The notes: a model not told the origin generated them from the sequence alone. Numbered from the stretch's first letter, positions 1 to 10,778 are shown. The stretch: 64,000 bases of DNA from Bursaphelenchus xylophilus (GCA_904066235.2 CAJFCV020000001.1:4774001-4838000), one strand, 5' to 3'. A program made the numbers and translations.

Positions 1-1020
1 AAGCAGAAATCTTTTGCTGGTTTGTTTAACAAAGCCTTCTAGAAAATTCTTTTAGCACTGTTAAAAAGACTTCTTTTGAAGCTCTTAACATGTGCAAACC
101 CGGCGGGGATTAAATCAAAACCGAACCAGAAAACGTGGTTTTTATGAGACCAAACAAGTTTGAATATAATTTCAACCGCCGCTTTGCCGATGCATTTGTA
201 TGGGTTTAACTATGATATGCCAAAACTAAAGACACTCACTTACACTCAGCTACCCGTCATTAGGCAATTGTTTTACTGCGTGACGTGCCAGAACTCAATT
301 ATTTGTTTTTCAAAAAGTCGCTGGTGAACTGTTGGATCAACCCGTAAAATTGAAAAAGCGCTGACATCAGCTTTCCAATCCTCCCTTTCTAGGGTCGAAA
401 ATAGAGCCTCTGTATCGTAATACTACTTTATGAAACAATGGGTAACCATTGTTAATTGTCAACAAATCACACGCATTTCTCTAGGGCTATATATTTTTGG
501 CAATTTTGTCTTTTTACGGGTAACCCGAGGCGCCTATGATCCGGTTTACCCATGTAGCACGTAAAAGGCTACCCATGTTGTTCACTGAACTCTGTTATAT
601 AGACAGACCATCAGCAATGCGCGGAGTAATAAGAAAACGTTTTTAAGCGGGGCCTTTGCTGAGGATTTGGTTGAAAGAGTAGCTATTATTTTTTTCGACA
701 GGTTTTTTTAAGATATACAATTGTGTTTAGCGTAGTCGGAAAGACAACTGGACACAGCCCACAAAGTTTCGGAGCTTCATCAAAAGCGATTTGGAAACTA
801 GAGCTTGCGTTCTGGACCCCACCCGAAATTGCCGCAAAGCGGAAAACCTCTTATAATAAAGCTCGTTTTGGCGGAGCAAACGGTTGGCACATAGCACATA
901 AATCTGCACACTGTACTCTTGTATATACTAGGCATTTACGGTTGACACTCGGTCTTGGCGCGAAAAAAAATAAATTTCAAAATTGGATAAAGAATGGCAA
1001 AGACTTTCCGTCCAACCTAA
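1..1020. mobile_element. Mariner-type element, right portion (copy 1)
   Basis: This is the copy-1 counterpart of the complete element at 10905-12114. Only its right 1020 bases are in the window. It ends with the inverted repeat read outward as TTAGGTTGGACGGAAAG, followed by TA at 1021-1022 and then the intron donor GTAAGG. No transposase motif was recognised in it. Confidence 0.8.
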
Positions 1021-1058
1021 TAGTAAGGTTAATTATGACTCTACAACTATTTATTTAG

Positions 1059-2918
1059 CTCCTCAAAGTGGTCAGGGAGAACGCATTGTGGCCGGATCAA
1101 AATTGCTTCAGCCAAACCCTCAATGTGAGTGGAACATTTGATAATGGCTGTACGGCGTCGACCACGGATCACTCAGCAATTTATTTGTGAGTAAAAGTCA
1201 TCTCCAACATTATAGTAAACCTCTCTTTTTTGGGGCCGATTTCCTATCTGAAAGTTTGTTCAGATTTTTTCTGGTGAACAAGAAATGAAGCTCGGGCGCA
1301 GCTCGGGATATGACGAAAACAAAAGAACCGCAAAAAATATTTTTTTTGATTTGGGGAGGATAGGTTACCCCGAGAATAGGTTACCCACCGGATAGGTTAC
1401 CCCAAAAAACACATAACTCGGAGGATAGGTTACCCCACCGGATAGGTTACCCCACGGATAGGTTACCCCACCGGATAGGTTACTCCACGGATAGGTTACC
1501 CCTTACCAAAAAAAGAAAAAAAATTTTTTTTGAAATGTTTTCGCTTCGGGAGTTGAAAAAAAGGATTTTTTGTGAAAATTGAAAAAATTTTTAAATGTTT
1601 TCGCTTCGGGAGTTTAATAAGAAAGATTTTTTGTGAAAATTGAATAAAATTTGAAATGTTTTCGCTTCGGGACTTGGGAAGAAAGGATTTTTTGTGAAAT
1701 TTGAATAAAATTTGAAATGTTTTCGCTTCGGGAGTTGAAAAAAAGGATTCTTTGTGAAATTTGAAAAAATTTTGAAATGTTTTCGCTTCGGGACTTTTAA
1801 CAAAAGGATTTTTTGTGAAAATTGAAAAAAATTTGAAAGGTTTTCGAGCTGACTGAGTATGAACTGACTGAATATGAAAACTGGGTTTCTGTTACCTTAC
1901 TGCCTTTAGGGATTCTTTTTGAAAATTTTTCGACTTATAACACTTTTAGACGTTAATGGTGTTGTTTTGGTGCCTAGTACTGCTTAAAAACACATTTTTA
2001 ACACTTGGTACTAAATAGTACTACCTGGTACTATTTAGTACGAGGTGCAAAATTGGCCCTAAGGCGGTAATGGCGTTGGTTTGGTGCTTAGTAGAACCCA
2101 AAAACACGTTTTAACACTTGGTACTATATAGTACCAACTGGTACTGTTTTGTGAGAAGTGAAAATTTGGCCATGAGGCAGTAATGGTGGTGGTTTGATGC
2201 TTAGTAGAGCCCAAAAACACGTGGTACTATATAGTACCAGGTGGTACCATTGGTTTTAGACAAAATTTTAGTGCTGCCGGCACCACAGTTAATATTCAGT
2301 CAGACACCCTTTTTTCAACTTCCGATGCGAAAACATTTCAAAATTTTGTTGAATTTTCCAAAAAATCTTTTTTTCCCAGTCCCGAAGCGAAAACACTTCA
2401 AATTTTTTTCAAATTTCACAAAAAATCCTTTTTTTCCAACTCCCGAAGCGAAAACATTTGAAATTTTTTCAAATTTCACAAAAAGTCCTTTTTTTCCAAG
2501 TCCCGAAGCGAAAACATTTCAAAAAAAAAAAAAAAAAAAATTTCAGGTAACCTATCCTCGGGGTAACCTATCCTTCGAGGTAACCTATCCGTGGGGTAAC
2601 CTATCCTCCGAGGTTACCTATCCGTAACTTGGGGTAACCTATCCGGTGGGGTAACCTATCCGCTGGGGTAACCTATTTGTTAGGGGTAACCTATCCTCCG
2701 AGAACGATTTTTTTTGAGAATGGGCCAAAAACATAAAATTTCGGTGTTTTCGTCACTAAATGCCGTACCGTTTTTCCAGATACCACGCCTGTGACGGAAA
2801 ATGTCGCCTTTACTACAATTTCCATTTGAAATCCACCTATTTTGACGATGGAATCACTCTTGGAAAATATGACATTGAAAGAGACGAATCCGAGTGTCTG
2901 CAGGATTTTTACGAATGA
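1059..2918 (+). pseudogene. TTR-like six-cysteine secreted protein, exons 2-3 (copy 1, 5' end outside window)
   Basis: Exon 2 is 1059-1186 and exon 3 is 2780-2918. Exon 2 starts after TTTATTTAG in phase 0, reads LLKVVRENALW and ends in phase 2. Exon 3 starts YHACDGKCRLYY and ends DESECLQDFYE. Length and phase match the intact paralogue at 9316-10327. The first exon is outside the window. In copy 2 the same gene is split from exon 1 by a mariner-type element, and the same element is present here, so this copy is probably also broken. The intron between the two exons holds the palindromic repeat element at 1357-2700. TTR-like assignment rests on the family pattern described for the neighbours. 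Confidence 0.65.
1357..2700. repeat. Compound palindromic repeat element (copy 1)
   Basis: The outer arms (about 1357-1502 and 2546-2700) are arrays of a 14-16 bp unit, GGATAGGTTACCCC, in opposite orientations. Inside these, a unit of about 60 bp containing TTTCGCTTCGGGAG is repeated about five times on the left (1533-1850) and, inverted, about four times on the right (2290-2540). The centre (about 1953-2250) has three direct copies of a unit of about 114 bp containing GGTACTATATAGTACC palindromes. It lies in the last intron of a TTR-like gene. It produces repeated open frames on both strands that I do not consider genes. No transposase and no clear target-site duplication were seen. Confidence 0.85.
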
Positions 2919-3137
2919 TCTATTACCATGGCATTCTCTTGTACACAAAGTAAAATAAATGTTTTCATAAAAAAGATTTTAATTTTTCCATTTTTGGGCC
3001 GAAAATATTTTTACATCTTTTTGGCAAAAACAGCGAAAATATTATACAACAGATGACTTGTTTAGGACCGTAGTAATCTGTTTTGGAGACAAATGTTTCC
3101 TTTGATTCTCCTCTCAAAAAATCCCCAAAAAGTTTCC

Positions 3138-3174
3138 GCGGTCGACAGGATTCGAACATGCGTGGGCAGAGCCC
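3138..3174 (-). tRNA. tRNA-Ser-like 3' fragment (relic, copy 1)
   Basis: Read on the minus strand, GGGCTCTGCCC is followed by GCATGTTCGAATCC. This resembles the variable arm and T arm of a tRNA-Ser 3' half. The upstream half (D and anticodon arms) is absent, and the T stem has a mismatch, so it is a relic or a tRNA-derived repeat fragment rather than a working tRNA. Confidence 0.4.
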
Positions 3175-3337
3175 GATTCATTGCAACCATATGTAAAATT
3201 GTGGGACGAAGATCTGCGTTTCACAACAAAAACAGGGAAAGAAATTCTCACGATCAGAAATCTGCATTTCGTGAAACGCGGCCTTTAAATGCGAAAAACC
3301 CCTTTCCAAAGTTCATTCATCGGTTTGGGCCGTGACA

Positions 3338-3822
3338 ATGGCGGTCCATCTTCGAGCTGTGCTCCTCTTTTCTTTGATGGCTTCACCAGTTCTTGGCATA
3401 TTTCACTTCAGTGGCCGGATTAGATGCAAGGATAACATGCTCAGCATTATCGTAAGTAAAGCAGTTTTTTGGTGACATTTGACGAAAAACCATCTTTCAG
3501 AAGGTCGACACCTTCGCCAAGTTCGCCTTAAGCGTCAATTATTGCGGCACTTTCAAGCTCGAAAGCAGCCCCAAACTTGCAGACGCAGGTGAATTTGAAT
3601 TCTCGTGCTACGACGGTGCACTTCCTACCAAGTTTTATACCCCAATCGTGTATATGTGAGTTTAGAGTTTGGCACCGCAATCTTACTTTGTTTATTTTCA
3701 GTTACCACGCCTGTCATGGACAATGTCGCGTGGTAAAATTGGTGAATCAATTTCATATCTCCTTGGACTTGGAGAACGAAGGAGAGCGCAGAGACGATAA
3801 GACTTGCGTTCGGAAGTTTTAA
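3338..3822 (+). CDS. TTR-like six-cysteine secreted protein (copy 1)
   Basis: Three exons (3338-3451, 3501-3655, 3702-3822) give 129 residues. Introns are short GT-AG, with exon phases 0 and 2 as in the other cluster members. Exon 1 encodes a signal peptide (MAVHLRAVLLFSLMASPVLG) followed by GRIRC. Exon 2 has NYCGTF and GEFEFSC. Exon 3 starts YHACHGQCR and ends with the sixth cysteine in KTCVRKF. The layout G-x-I-x-C, GEFxxxC, YHxCxGxC, terminal C parallels nematode TTR-like proteins, which share the first, fourth, fifth and sixth cysteines; sequence similarity is distant. An AATAAA lies about 50 bases after the stop. Function is unknown; some TTR-like family members act as extracellular adaptors. 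Confidence 0.8.
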
Positions 3823-4140
3823 GAGATCTTTTAGGTCATCTGTGGCTCACTATATTTTGTCGCAGACATAGAAAATAAAAGTTTTATTTGAAGATTACGA
3901 TACTTTATTGGTCTTTGCCAATCTCTCAAAAAATGCCCTCTCCCTGGTTTCATAGGCCGTAGCATGAAAGTGAACAGTAAAAAATTTCTTTTTAAAAAGT
4001 ACAGTTCATCTTATACATAGTATGGGGAATCTCTTTTTTTTATTCTGTGAAGCTGACAGTGCACAAATTTCTCGTATTAGCATCTTTACGCTGCATTCTG
4101 GCCAAACTTCATACAAAGAAAATTCTAAAAAAATTTCTCC

Positions 4141-4219
4141 GCACCTGAAAGGATTCGAGTCGGTGGGAAGAGGCCAACTGATTTCTAATCAATCCGATTA
4201 GCCACTCGAACACGACTGC
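4141..4219 (-). tRNA. Degenerate tRNA-Ser(AGA)-like sequence (copy 1)
   Basis: The minus strand reads like a type II tRNA: an A-box-like TGTTCGAGTGG, an anticodon arm ATTGA-TTAGAAA-TCAGT in which all five stem pairs can form (one wobble) around AGA, a long variable arm, and a B-box-like GACTCGAATCC. The acceptor stem has three mismatches and the B box departs from consensus. It is therefore likely a pseudogene or a tRNA-derived repeat. Confidence 0.5.
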
Positions 4220-4348
4220 ACGACATAATTATTCATCAGTTTTTGTAATTTTAGTCTCGAACTTTTCTAAAATTGCGTTATTTTTTTGCATTTCGAAGAA
4301 AATTTCCTTTTTTTTCATTTTCATCATTCAGCTGCTCTGTCGTTGGCA

Positions 4349-5229
4349 ATGACGGTTTATCTTCGAGTTTTCCTCCTGCTCTTCCTGGTGGCCCCTTCGG
4401 TTTTCGGAGAGTTTCATCTTCATGGAAAAATTGGATGCAAAGGAAAGGCGAGTATGACAGGCGAGAAGAAAATTGTAAGTTTGGGTTGATACCTGACTTG
4501 TATCATTTTTTTTTTAAAATTTTTTGAAAAGAAGAATAAGAACTCCACTTCACGTTTTTGAAAAAAAACTCAGTTTTTGGCAAAAAAATATTTTTTCCGA
4601 GCTGCGCCCAGTCCTTGATTTGGAACTCCATTTTCCGAATGGATTGAAATTTTCTTTACTTTTTGACTGAACTAAAAGATCCGCGAAGGCATAAAACACC
4701 AAGAGGGTTAGCTAAATAAAAGCTACAAGACAAAGCCCGGGCGCAGCTGGGATAAAATCTTTTTTGGAGTGGGCTAGAAAACGAAGTCTTATTTGATTTT
4801 TAACCCATTTGAAAGACACCGATTTATTTTTAGAGAGCCGAAGTATTTTCGTTGTCCATTGTTGGTCGATTGTCGAATCCAAATCATTGTGGAGACTTCC
4901 TGGTATCCGAAGACCGCTCGTTTGACTTGGTCTGTGATGACGGACCTTTGGCTTCCAAGTTTTATGTGCCTCGTGTTTTTATGCAAGTTTTTTTTTTGAA
5001 ACTTTGACAGACCTTTTTAATGTAATTATAAAAAATATATGGGATTTTTAATCCGCCTTAATTTTTTTTGGTTTTGTTAGTAATCGAAATTAAATATTTT
5101 TTCAGTTACCATTCCTGCGATGGACATTGTCATGAATTCGAAGTGCGCGACAAGTTTGTCTTTGAAATGGAATTGTCGGCAGAAGGACGGACCAGACCTC
5201 CAATCTTTTGTTCCCAACAAGTTTACTAG
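4349..5229 (+). CDS. TTR-like six-cysteine secreted protein (copy 1)
   Basis: Exons 4349-4474, 4834-4982 and 5106-5229 give 132 residues. Exon 1: signal peptide MTVYLRVFLLLFLVAPSVFG, then GKIGC. Exon 2: NHCGDF and FDLVC. Exon 3: YHSCDGHCHEFEV and a final IFCSQQVY. The six cysteines and both intron phases match the rest of the cluster. The donor of intron 2 reads AT|GCAAGT, a GC-AG intron, conserved in copy 2. Intron 1 contains GGGCGCAGCTGGG, a dispersed motif seen in several introns here and resembling the ends of the MITEs at 16158 and 18268. AATAAA follows the stop by about 30 bases. Start chosen at the methionine that opens the hydrophobic stretch. Confidence 0.8.
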
Positions 5230-5692
5230 GATCTATTTATATTATTGAATATCCAAAATAAACCGAATTCAATATTTTTCGTAAGAAACGCTTCTTTACA
5301 TAAGATTGCTTTTTGGAATTAATGGAAGTTTCACTGATGTTTCTGCAGGAATATCGAATTTTTACGGGTGAACTGGCTCTCCGCGACCATGATTTTTTTT
5401 ATGCTACGCCCTATCCTAAACTTGGGGTTTTCAGCTCTTTGGCTGCCGTTTGAGTTATTCACAACGTTCAAAACACTCGAATTCAAGCTACATATAACCA
5501 GTTTCAAATAAAAGCTAGGGCGCAGCTTGAAAAATAATTCTACTTTTGGAATTTTACTTTTCACAGTTTATATATAAATTTTGCTTTCCCACGTCAATTC
5601 AAATTTAATCAAATTAAAAAAATTTAAATTTTTGAAAATAAAAAAAAACAACAAAAATATAAATTTCCTTCATTTTTATCGGCTTTTATCCG

Positions 5693-5984
5693 ATGGATTC
5701 ACGGATGTTTGCGCAAAATTTATTCTCAATGAAACTGGAGAGTTCGATCTCCACTGTGACGAAGGATGGTGGCCAAAATGGACGTTCACTCCGGAATACG
5801 AAATGTAATTTTGAAAAATTGGTTTGAAGATGTGATCCAACAACGCCCTTTTTCCAGTTTTCACTCCTGTGATGGGCATTGTCGTGTATTTAAGATCGAA
5901 TCCGACAACAATTACCTACATTTGCCACTCTCCAATCAAGGAGATCGTCACGAGACTTATATCTGTCCAAATCAGGTCTATTAG
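5693..5984 (+). pseudogene. TTR-like gene missing exon 1 (copy 1)
   Basis: The exon 2 remainder (to 5814) and exon 3 (5858-5984) are intact and read NETGEFDLHC and FHSCDGHCRVFKI. Compared with copy 2 (17703-18159), 172 bases are missing, running from the sixth codon of exon 1 through intron 1 into exon 2. The junction lies at a shared GTT. The loss is not a multiple of three: reading on from the retained ATG at 5693 is out of frame with exon 2. No replacement signal-peptide exon is visible upstream. This copy therefore looks dead. Confidence 0.75.
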
Positions 5985-6154
5985 GGCTCGAAGAGCTGTT
6001 ATGTCATTAAAATATTTTGAATAATAAACACTTTGCAAATTAATTTTTGGGCTTTATTTTCGGGAAAATTAAATTTTTTCAAATTAAAAGTTCACAAGAA
6101 CTTCATCTATACGGTATATTTCACTTGTTTTCTTTTTTTTTTGCAATAGCCGCA

Positions 6155-6820
6155 ATGTCGGCTGCTTTTCGCCTTTTTCTCTTGGCTTTCCTACTGGCTA
6201 GCGTGAATTTGGCTTACGTTTTCCAGTTCGATATTACAGCAAAATGTACCAACTATCCGGATATGAGAGGCCGAAAAAAGTTGGTACGTTTATTCAACTT
6301 TTTGACCGTCTACTTTGAAAAAAGCATGGTTTCTTTTCAATTTTTAGAAGGCTAAAGTCTATGCCGGTGAAACGGATTGTGGATGGCATGTGTTTCCGAG
6401 GGATGGCCACATCAATTTCACTTGTTATGCTGGTATTTTCCCTAGATGGATGTACGTCCCTCAAATCTATCTGTAAGTCGCAACCTTTGAGTTGAAATTT
6501 GGTGTTTTATATTTGTTTTGAAAAAAAATTTCCAAGCTGCGCCCATGACATTCTGCTGGTTTAATCATAAACGCTTCAGCTACCACTCCTGCGATGGAAT
6601 TTGCCGTCAATACCAGTTTTGGGGAGAAAAAACTGGAGCAGAGGTCACTTCTGAAGGCGAGACTTTATTTGATCGAGAATGCGAACAGGAAGCAGAAAAA
6701 AATTATAATCTGCACAGTGCAACAAAGAGAAAGAAGAAAAAAAAATTGCACGGTGCAATAAAAAAAAATATTTTGGGACTCGCACAGTGCGATGGAAATT
6801 TTCTTTTAATTTCAAAGTGA
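6155..6820 (+). CDS. TTR-like six-cysteine protein with lysine-rich C-terminal tail (copy 1)
   Basis: Exons 6155-6283, 6348-6472 and 6580-6820, 164 residues. Exon 1: signal peptide MSAAFRLFLLAFLLASVNLA and the first cysteine in ITAKC. Exon 2: TDCGWHV and HINFTC. Exon 3: YHSCDGICRQYQFWG and DREC. After CEQE the duplication ends. The frame then stays open for about 40 further codons of unrelated, repetitive sequence including KRKKKKK and two copies resembling CACAGTGC/CACGGTGC. Copy 2 stops four codons after CEQE. The extension is probably an accident of the breakpoint; whether it is translated is unknown. The 3' end runs up to the opposite-strand kinase (22 bases apart). Confidence 0.65.
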
Positions 6821-6841
6821 AAAAAGCATGTAGACCAAGCC

Positions 6842-9145
6842 TTAATTGACGTATTTTACCCGTGTTCCCATCGGATTGAACAGCATATTCACATTCAAAG
6901 GCCTTCTGGCCCCTCCATTGTGTGCCAAAAACTTTCCATTCATCGCCTTCAACTTCCCAATTACCCCTTTTTTGATCTCATCATCCAACAACTCCTCTTG
7001 GATCACATCCTTTTTCCCTTTGAACTTCTTGACCCAGCTGTTTTTCAACAACTCGCTACAAGTTTTTCGCTGGGCCGGGTCCCCAACCAAACATTTGTCG
7101 ATAAAGTCGCGACAAGCGGGTGATAAATCCATAGCAATACCCTCATAAATCCGTGGCGGGAACATCAGCTCCCAAATAATGTGTTTCTGGAAGAAGCGCA
7201 AATTTTGAGGTAAAATACAATACGACATTCCAAAAGATTATATTGATTTACCTCCTTGGTTGCCGCCTTCAGCGTCTTAACCATCCCCTCGGCGTGCGCT
7301 GGGTAATGAGCAAAGGGAAGGCAGTTCAAGAGAAGCTCACACATGATAGCCCCGATACTCCTGGAATTCAAAAATAACCAATTTGAAGAATTTCAGGTTT
7401 TCGTGGTGGGACCAAAAATTAATTTTATTAGTTAAAATACGATAGAAGTAGTCTTAAAGTAAAATTCAAGATTAAAACTTAGCTCCAAATTCTTGATTCA
7501 AAACTGAGAAGTTTCCGCGGACAAAAACAATAAAGATTGGTCCCGCCGCGACAACTTGAAAATCTAAAAAACGGCTCATACAAATCAAAAAAAGTATTAT
7601 AATTTAGGAAATCAACTAAAAGATCAGTTAAAAAATCAAATTCGCCTTAGAAAAAAATTTTTGTCCCAGAAGTTTTCGTGGTGGGACTAAACAAAGTCTT
7701 AATTTTGCCACAGTAACCCTAAAAATCATCATTTTCGATATAATAGCAACTAATAGTACAAGCACCTCATTCTTAATTCAATATTTTGTCACCAAAGGGT
7801 TTCGCTGTAGGACCGTCAAAAAATGCTTGGTCTCACCACGAAAACTTCCGTTCATACAAAACTGCTTTGATTTGGGAAGTATCCTTCCTAAAACTCACCA
7901 AGTCTCCGCACGGATATCATAAGGCTTCTCGCTGACCTTCACAAACCTCAAAGCAATCTCCGGTGCCATGTAATAGCTCGTTCCAACAGGAGTTTTTATC
8001 TCTCCCAGTTTGAAATGGCCTGTTTCGAATTGTTTCGTCAACCCAAAATCGCCAATCTTCACGGTTCCCTTATTGCTCACCAACAGATTCCCGCTTTTGA
8101 GGTCGCGATGAATGTAGCGATTCTTGTGCATGAAGTCCAGGCCGGTCAGGAGTTGATGGACAATCTGGCCCGCACAGTTTTCACTGACTGGGCTTACTGG
8201 CTTCAGTTGGGTAATCGACGCCATTGCGTACAGTCTGGCCATATTTAGCTAAAATTTTGAGGGTTGGGAAAATTTTCTTGGGATTTCAGGTTTTCGTGGT
8301 GGGACACAAAAGTTCAATTTTTGAGCAAAAATCGATATCTTTGCTTGCTCAAAATCGATTAATATGTATAAAAAGAACTCGGGTAATCTTGAGCTCAAAA
8401 AAACACATTTCGCGGCGAGACCCAAAATTTATACATAATATAAATCGCTCAGGAAATTACGTAATATAAATCGCTCAGGAAATTACGAAACTATAAATCG
8501 CTCAGGAATTACGAAACTGCAAGCCTTTCAACTTTTCGTTGCAACGCCGAACCCAAAAAAAATAAAATAAAAAAATTGATTTTGGTCTCACTGCGAGAAC
8601 CTCCACTTACCCGAAGCTCACGACTCTCTTCGCAAAGTTTCCGGAGATTCCACAGCAGCGGCATGACGATGAAAATAGTGGACCGGTTGATCACAGAGAC
8701 CGAGTATTTGCCGACCAAGTTCGGATGGGACAAACGAGACATGGCTTTGATTTCGTCGAGCTAAAAACAATGAAGATAAAATGTGTGCAAAGCAATCTAC
8801 TGGGGCTTACAATATGACGTTTGCTGCTGACTCGGTAGTTCAGCAGTTTAACCGCGCAGTCTTTTTTCTCCGCCAAATTCCGGGCCTTGATGACGTCGCC
8901 AAAGGCACCAGTTCCCAAAATGAACTCGAAAACATAGTCCTTGAGGCGACAGCTCCATCCCTCCTCCGACTCGTAGCCTCGGGAGCTGAAAATACAAGCT
9001 AAAAGAATTGGTAAAAATTGGAAAAATTTGTGTAGAATCATTACGTAATCTGGTCTTGAGAGTCCACATCAGCAGCTTCACGAAGGCTGGCGGCGAACTG
9101 TTCGAAGGAATCGTCTATTTCGTTGATCTTTCGGCGGGAACCCAT
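6842..9145 (-). CDS. Serine/threonine protein kinase, single kinase domain
   Basis: Six exons (9145-9045, 8985-8811, 8760-8611, 8248-7899, 7360-7252, 7186-6842) join in frame to 409 residues. Motifs in order: glycine loop GTGAFGDV (58-65), lysine in AVKLL (80), helix-C Glu95 in LDEI, HRDLKSGN (189-196), DFG (209-211), GTSYYMAPE (231-239), and AETWSIGAIMCE in place of the common D-x-W-S-x-G, so the usual subdomain IX Asp is Ala or Glu here. All catalytic residues are present. A tail of about 60 residues follows the domain, and no other domain is seen. Group is uncertain; GT-x-YYMAPE fits STE- or NEK-like kinases. It lies antisense between the duplicated TTR-like blocks. Its introns carry several TTTTCGTGGTGGGAC-like repeats. 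Confidence 0.85.
8440..8515. repeat. Short tandem repeat, unit about 28 bp
   Basis: About three direct copies of ATAAATCGCTCAGGAAATTA with short spacers, inside a kinase intron. No function apparent. Confidence 0.6.
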
Positions 9146-9315
9146 TTTTCCGACCACACGAATCGACCGGGGAAAGAATTAGTGGCCATTTTTGGTCGAT
9201 TTTTGCTGTCCAAAGGACAAAGGAAGGTATAATTTTTGCTTTTTTCGTATTTTTAAATTTTGTAAATTTTATTTTTGCAGTTTGAAAATCGTTATTGTTT
9301 ATTCAAGCACCCTTG

Positions 9316-10327
9316 ATGCGGTCCTTAATTTGGTCCCTCGGCTTTTTCGGACTCTTCATTCTGACATCCGCTAAAGTTACGCAATGGCACTTCCAAGGCC
9401 AGGTTCGATGTGAGCACGAGAAATCGCTGGAGGGAAAGCGGAAAATTGTAGGTAACAGAAAATTTTTATGTAGGAAAAAGTTCTAACACAGACTCAAGAA
9501 ATGGTTTTTTAATTCTTGAAAGCTGCAGATGAAATAATATTTTAATAGATCCGACTGAAAGTTGTCCAGATTCAAAAATTGTTGCTTGTTTAAGGCTTTC
9601 GAAGCGATGCCAAGTCAAGGTTCGGACGTAGCCTGAAAAAACTATTTTTGGAGTAGGCCAGAAGATGAAAATTTTCTACTCACGATCATATTGCCATTTT
9701 TGGCAGGTTCCAAAAGATTTTTCCCCTAGCTGCGCTGAGCTGCTAAAACCTTGGCTTTATAATTTTCCTTGGTTTTTTATTCTTTTTGCTGACTGGCCTA
9801 GACGAAAAAGACATCAAGCGTTCATTTCAGAATTCCAGTTGCTTTTTTTGTGAAAATTGTGTTAAAACACTTTTTTTATTCTACGGCCTGCAAAAAGATG
9901 AACCATATTTTTTTGAGCATGCACCAACATTTTCCGCAGTTGGCCTCCTTTTTATGTTGATATACTGTACTTACAAGCTTGCAGCTCTTCAAAGTTGTCC
10001 AAGAGCATGCTCTCTATTCCAATTTGGTTTGTCTAAATCATACGATTGATTCCAGCGGAATGTTCAACGTCTCATGTAACGCGACTGCAAATGACAACGC
10101 TGTAATTTACTTGTAAGTAATGGTCAACCCAGTCGTTTTATTTTCTTTTACATTCAATTGTTTTTGGTTTGATTTTGTGCAGTTATCATGCTTGTGACGG
10201 TATATGTCGGCTTTACTACAACGACCGTAGCGACAAGATTCGAATCGATTGGAATGATATTGTTTTGGGAAAGTATGACATCAGAAGAGACGACGCCGAA
10301 TGTTCTGCAGAGATCTATGAGGAATAG
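9316..10327 (+). CDS. TTR-like six-cysteine secreted protein
   Basis: Exons 9316-9447, 9985-10112 and 10183-10327 give 134 residues. Exon 1: signal peptide ending near LTSAKV, then GQVRC and EGKRKI. Exon 2 starts LFKVVQEHALY, has a Cys in LVC and ends with GMFNVSC and NAT/NHT glycosylation sites. Exon 3: YHACDGICRLYY, VLGKYDI and the terminal Cys in DAEC. It is unduplicated in the window and is the closest paralogue of the transposon-broken gene at 10779-14011, with equal exon lengths. I used it to define the exon structure of that gene. An AATAAA lies about 30 bases after the stop. Confidence 0.78.
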
Positions 10328-10778
10328 GTGAAATGTGGATATAATATGTATTCTGAAATAAATAGATTATTTCATTACAGAATGCGGTACAATTTAATTT
10401 GTTTGGGTGTATTTACAAACGTAATTTTCCTAAACCTCCATATTTTGCAGCTAAAGTCCCGAGCAGCCTTGACTTGGCTCTCCTTGGCTGGCCCTTGATC
10501 TTTCATTCCCTACAGACTTTTAGAAAGTGATAGAAAAGCTTGGGACGAACTAAAATTGGGACATGCTGAGCCACGGAAGAGGTCTTACACCACGTCCTAT
10601 TCGTCATAAAATATTTTGAAATTGGGCTAAGGATAGGACGCAACGTGTAAAAAATTTTTTGAGTGGGTTTTTCGCCTACTTCTAACGAAACATAAGTCCT
10701 TTCGAAATATGAAAATCTTACCTATTTTGAGAAAAAATGATTACAAGTTTGAAAGCAATCGGATCGGTCGTGTCTGTA
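10328..10778. other. Intergenic, no feature seen
   Basis: 451 bases between two TTR-like genes. Apart from the poly(A)-type AATAAA just after the upstream stop I see no ORF, repeat or RNA gene here. Confidence 0.6.

Larger units (their letters stand above)
1..6692. repeat. Segmental duplication, copy 1 (left end beyond window)
   Basis: Base 1 aligns with base 11095 and the match continues, with small indels and rare substitutions, to about 6692 (copy 2: 19260). The first 1.5 kb differ by only a few bases, so the duplication looks recent or homogenised. Copy 1 carries, in order, the right part of a mariner-type element, the last two exons of one TTR-like gene, then four more TTR-like loci. 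The right break lies inside the last exon of the final gene, after the codons for CEQE. The left break is outside the window. Larger differences between copies are a 172-bp deletion here and two MITE insertions in copy 2. Confidence 0.95.

Noticed and set aside
723..1058. 111-codon frame in both duplicates, tested as mariner transposase
   Set aside because: No DD34D-type or other transposase motif could be recognised on either strand, and the frame starts without ATG and ends at the intron's TAG.
1591..2627. Open frames on both strands with repeated peptides of the type PKRKHFKIFSNFTKNPFF
   Set aside because: They are translations of the inverted arrays of about 60 bp in the compound palindrome; the same peptide appears on both strands because the arms are complementary.
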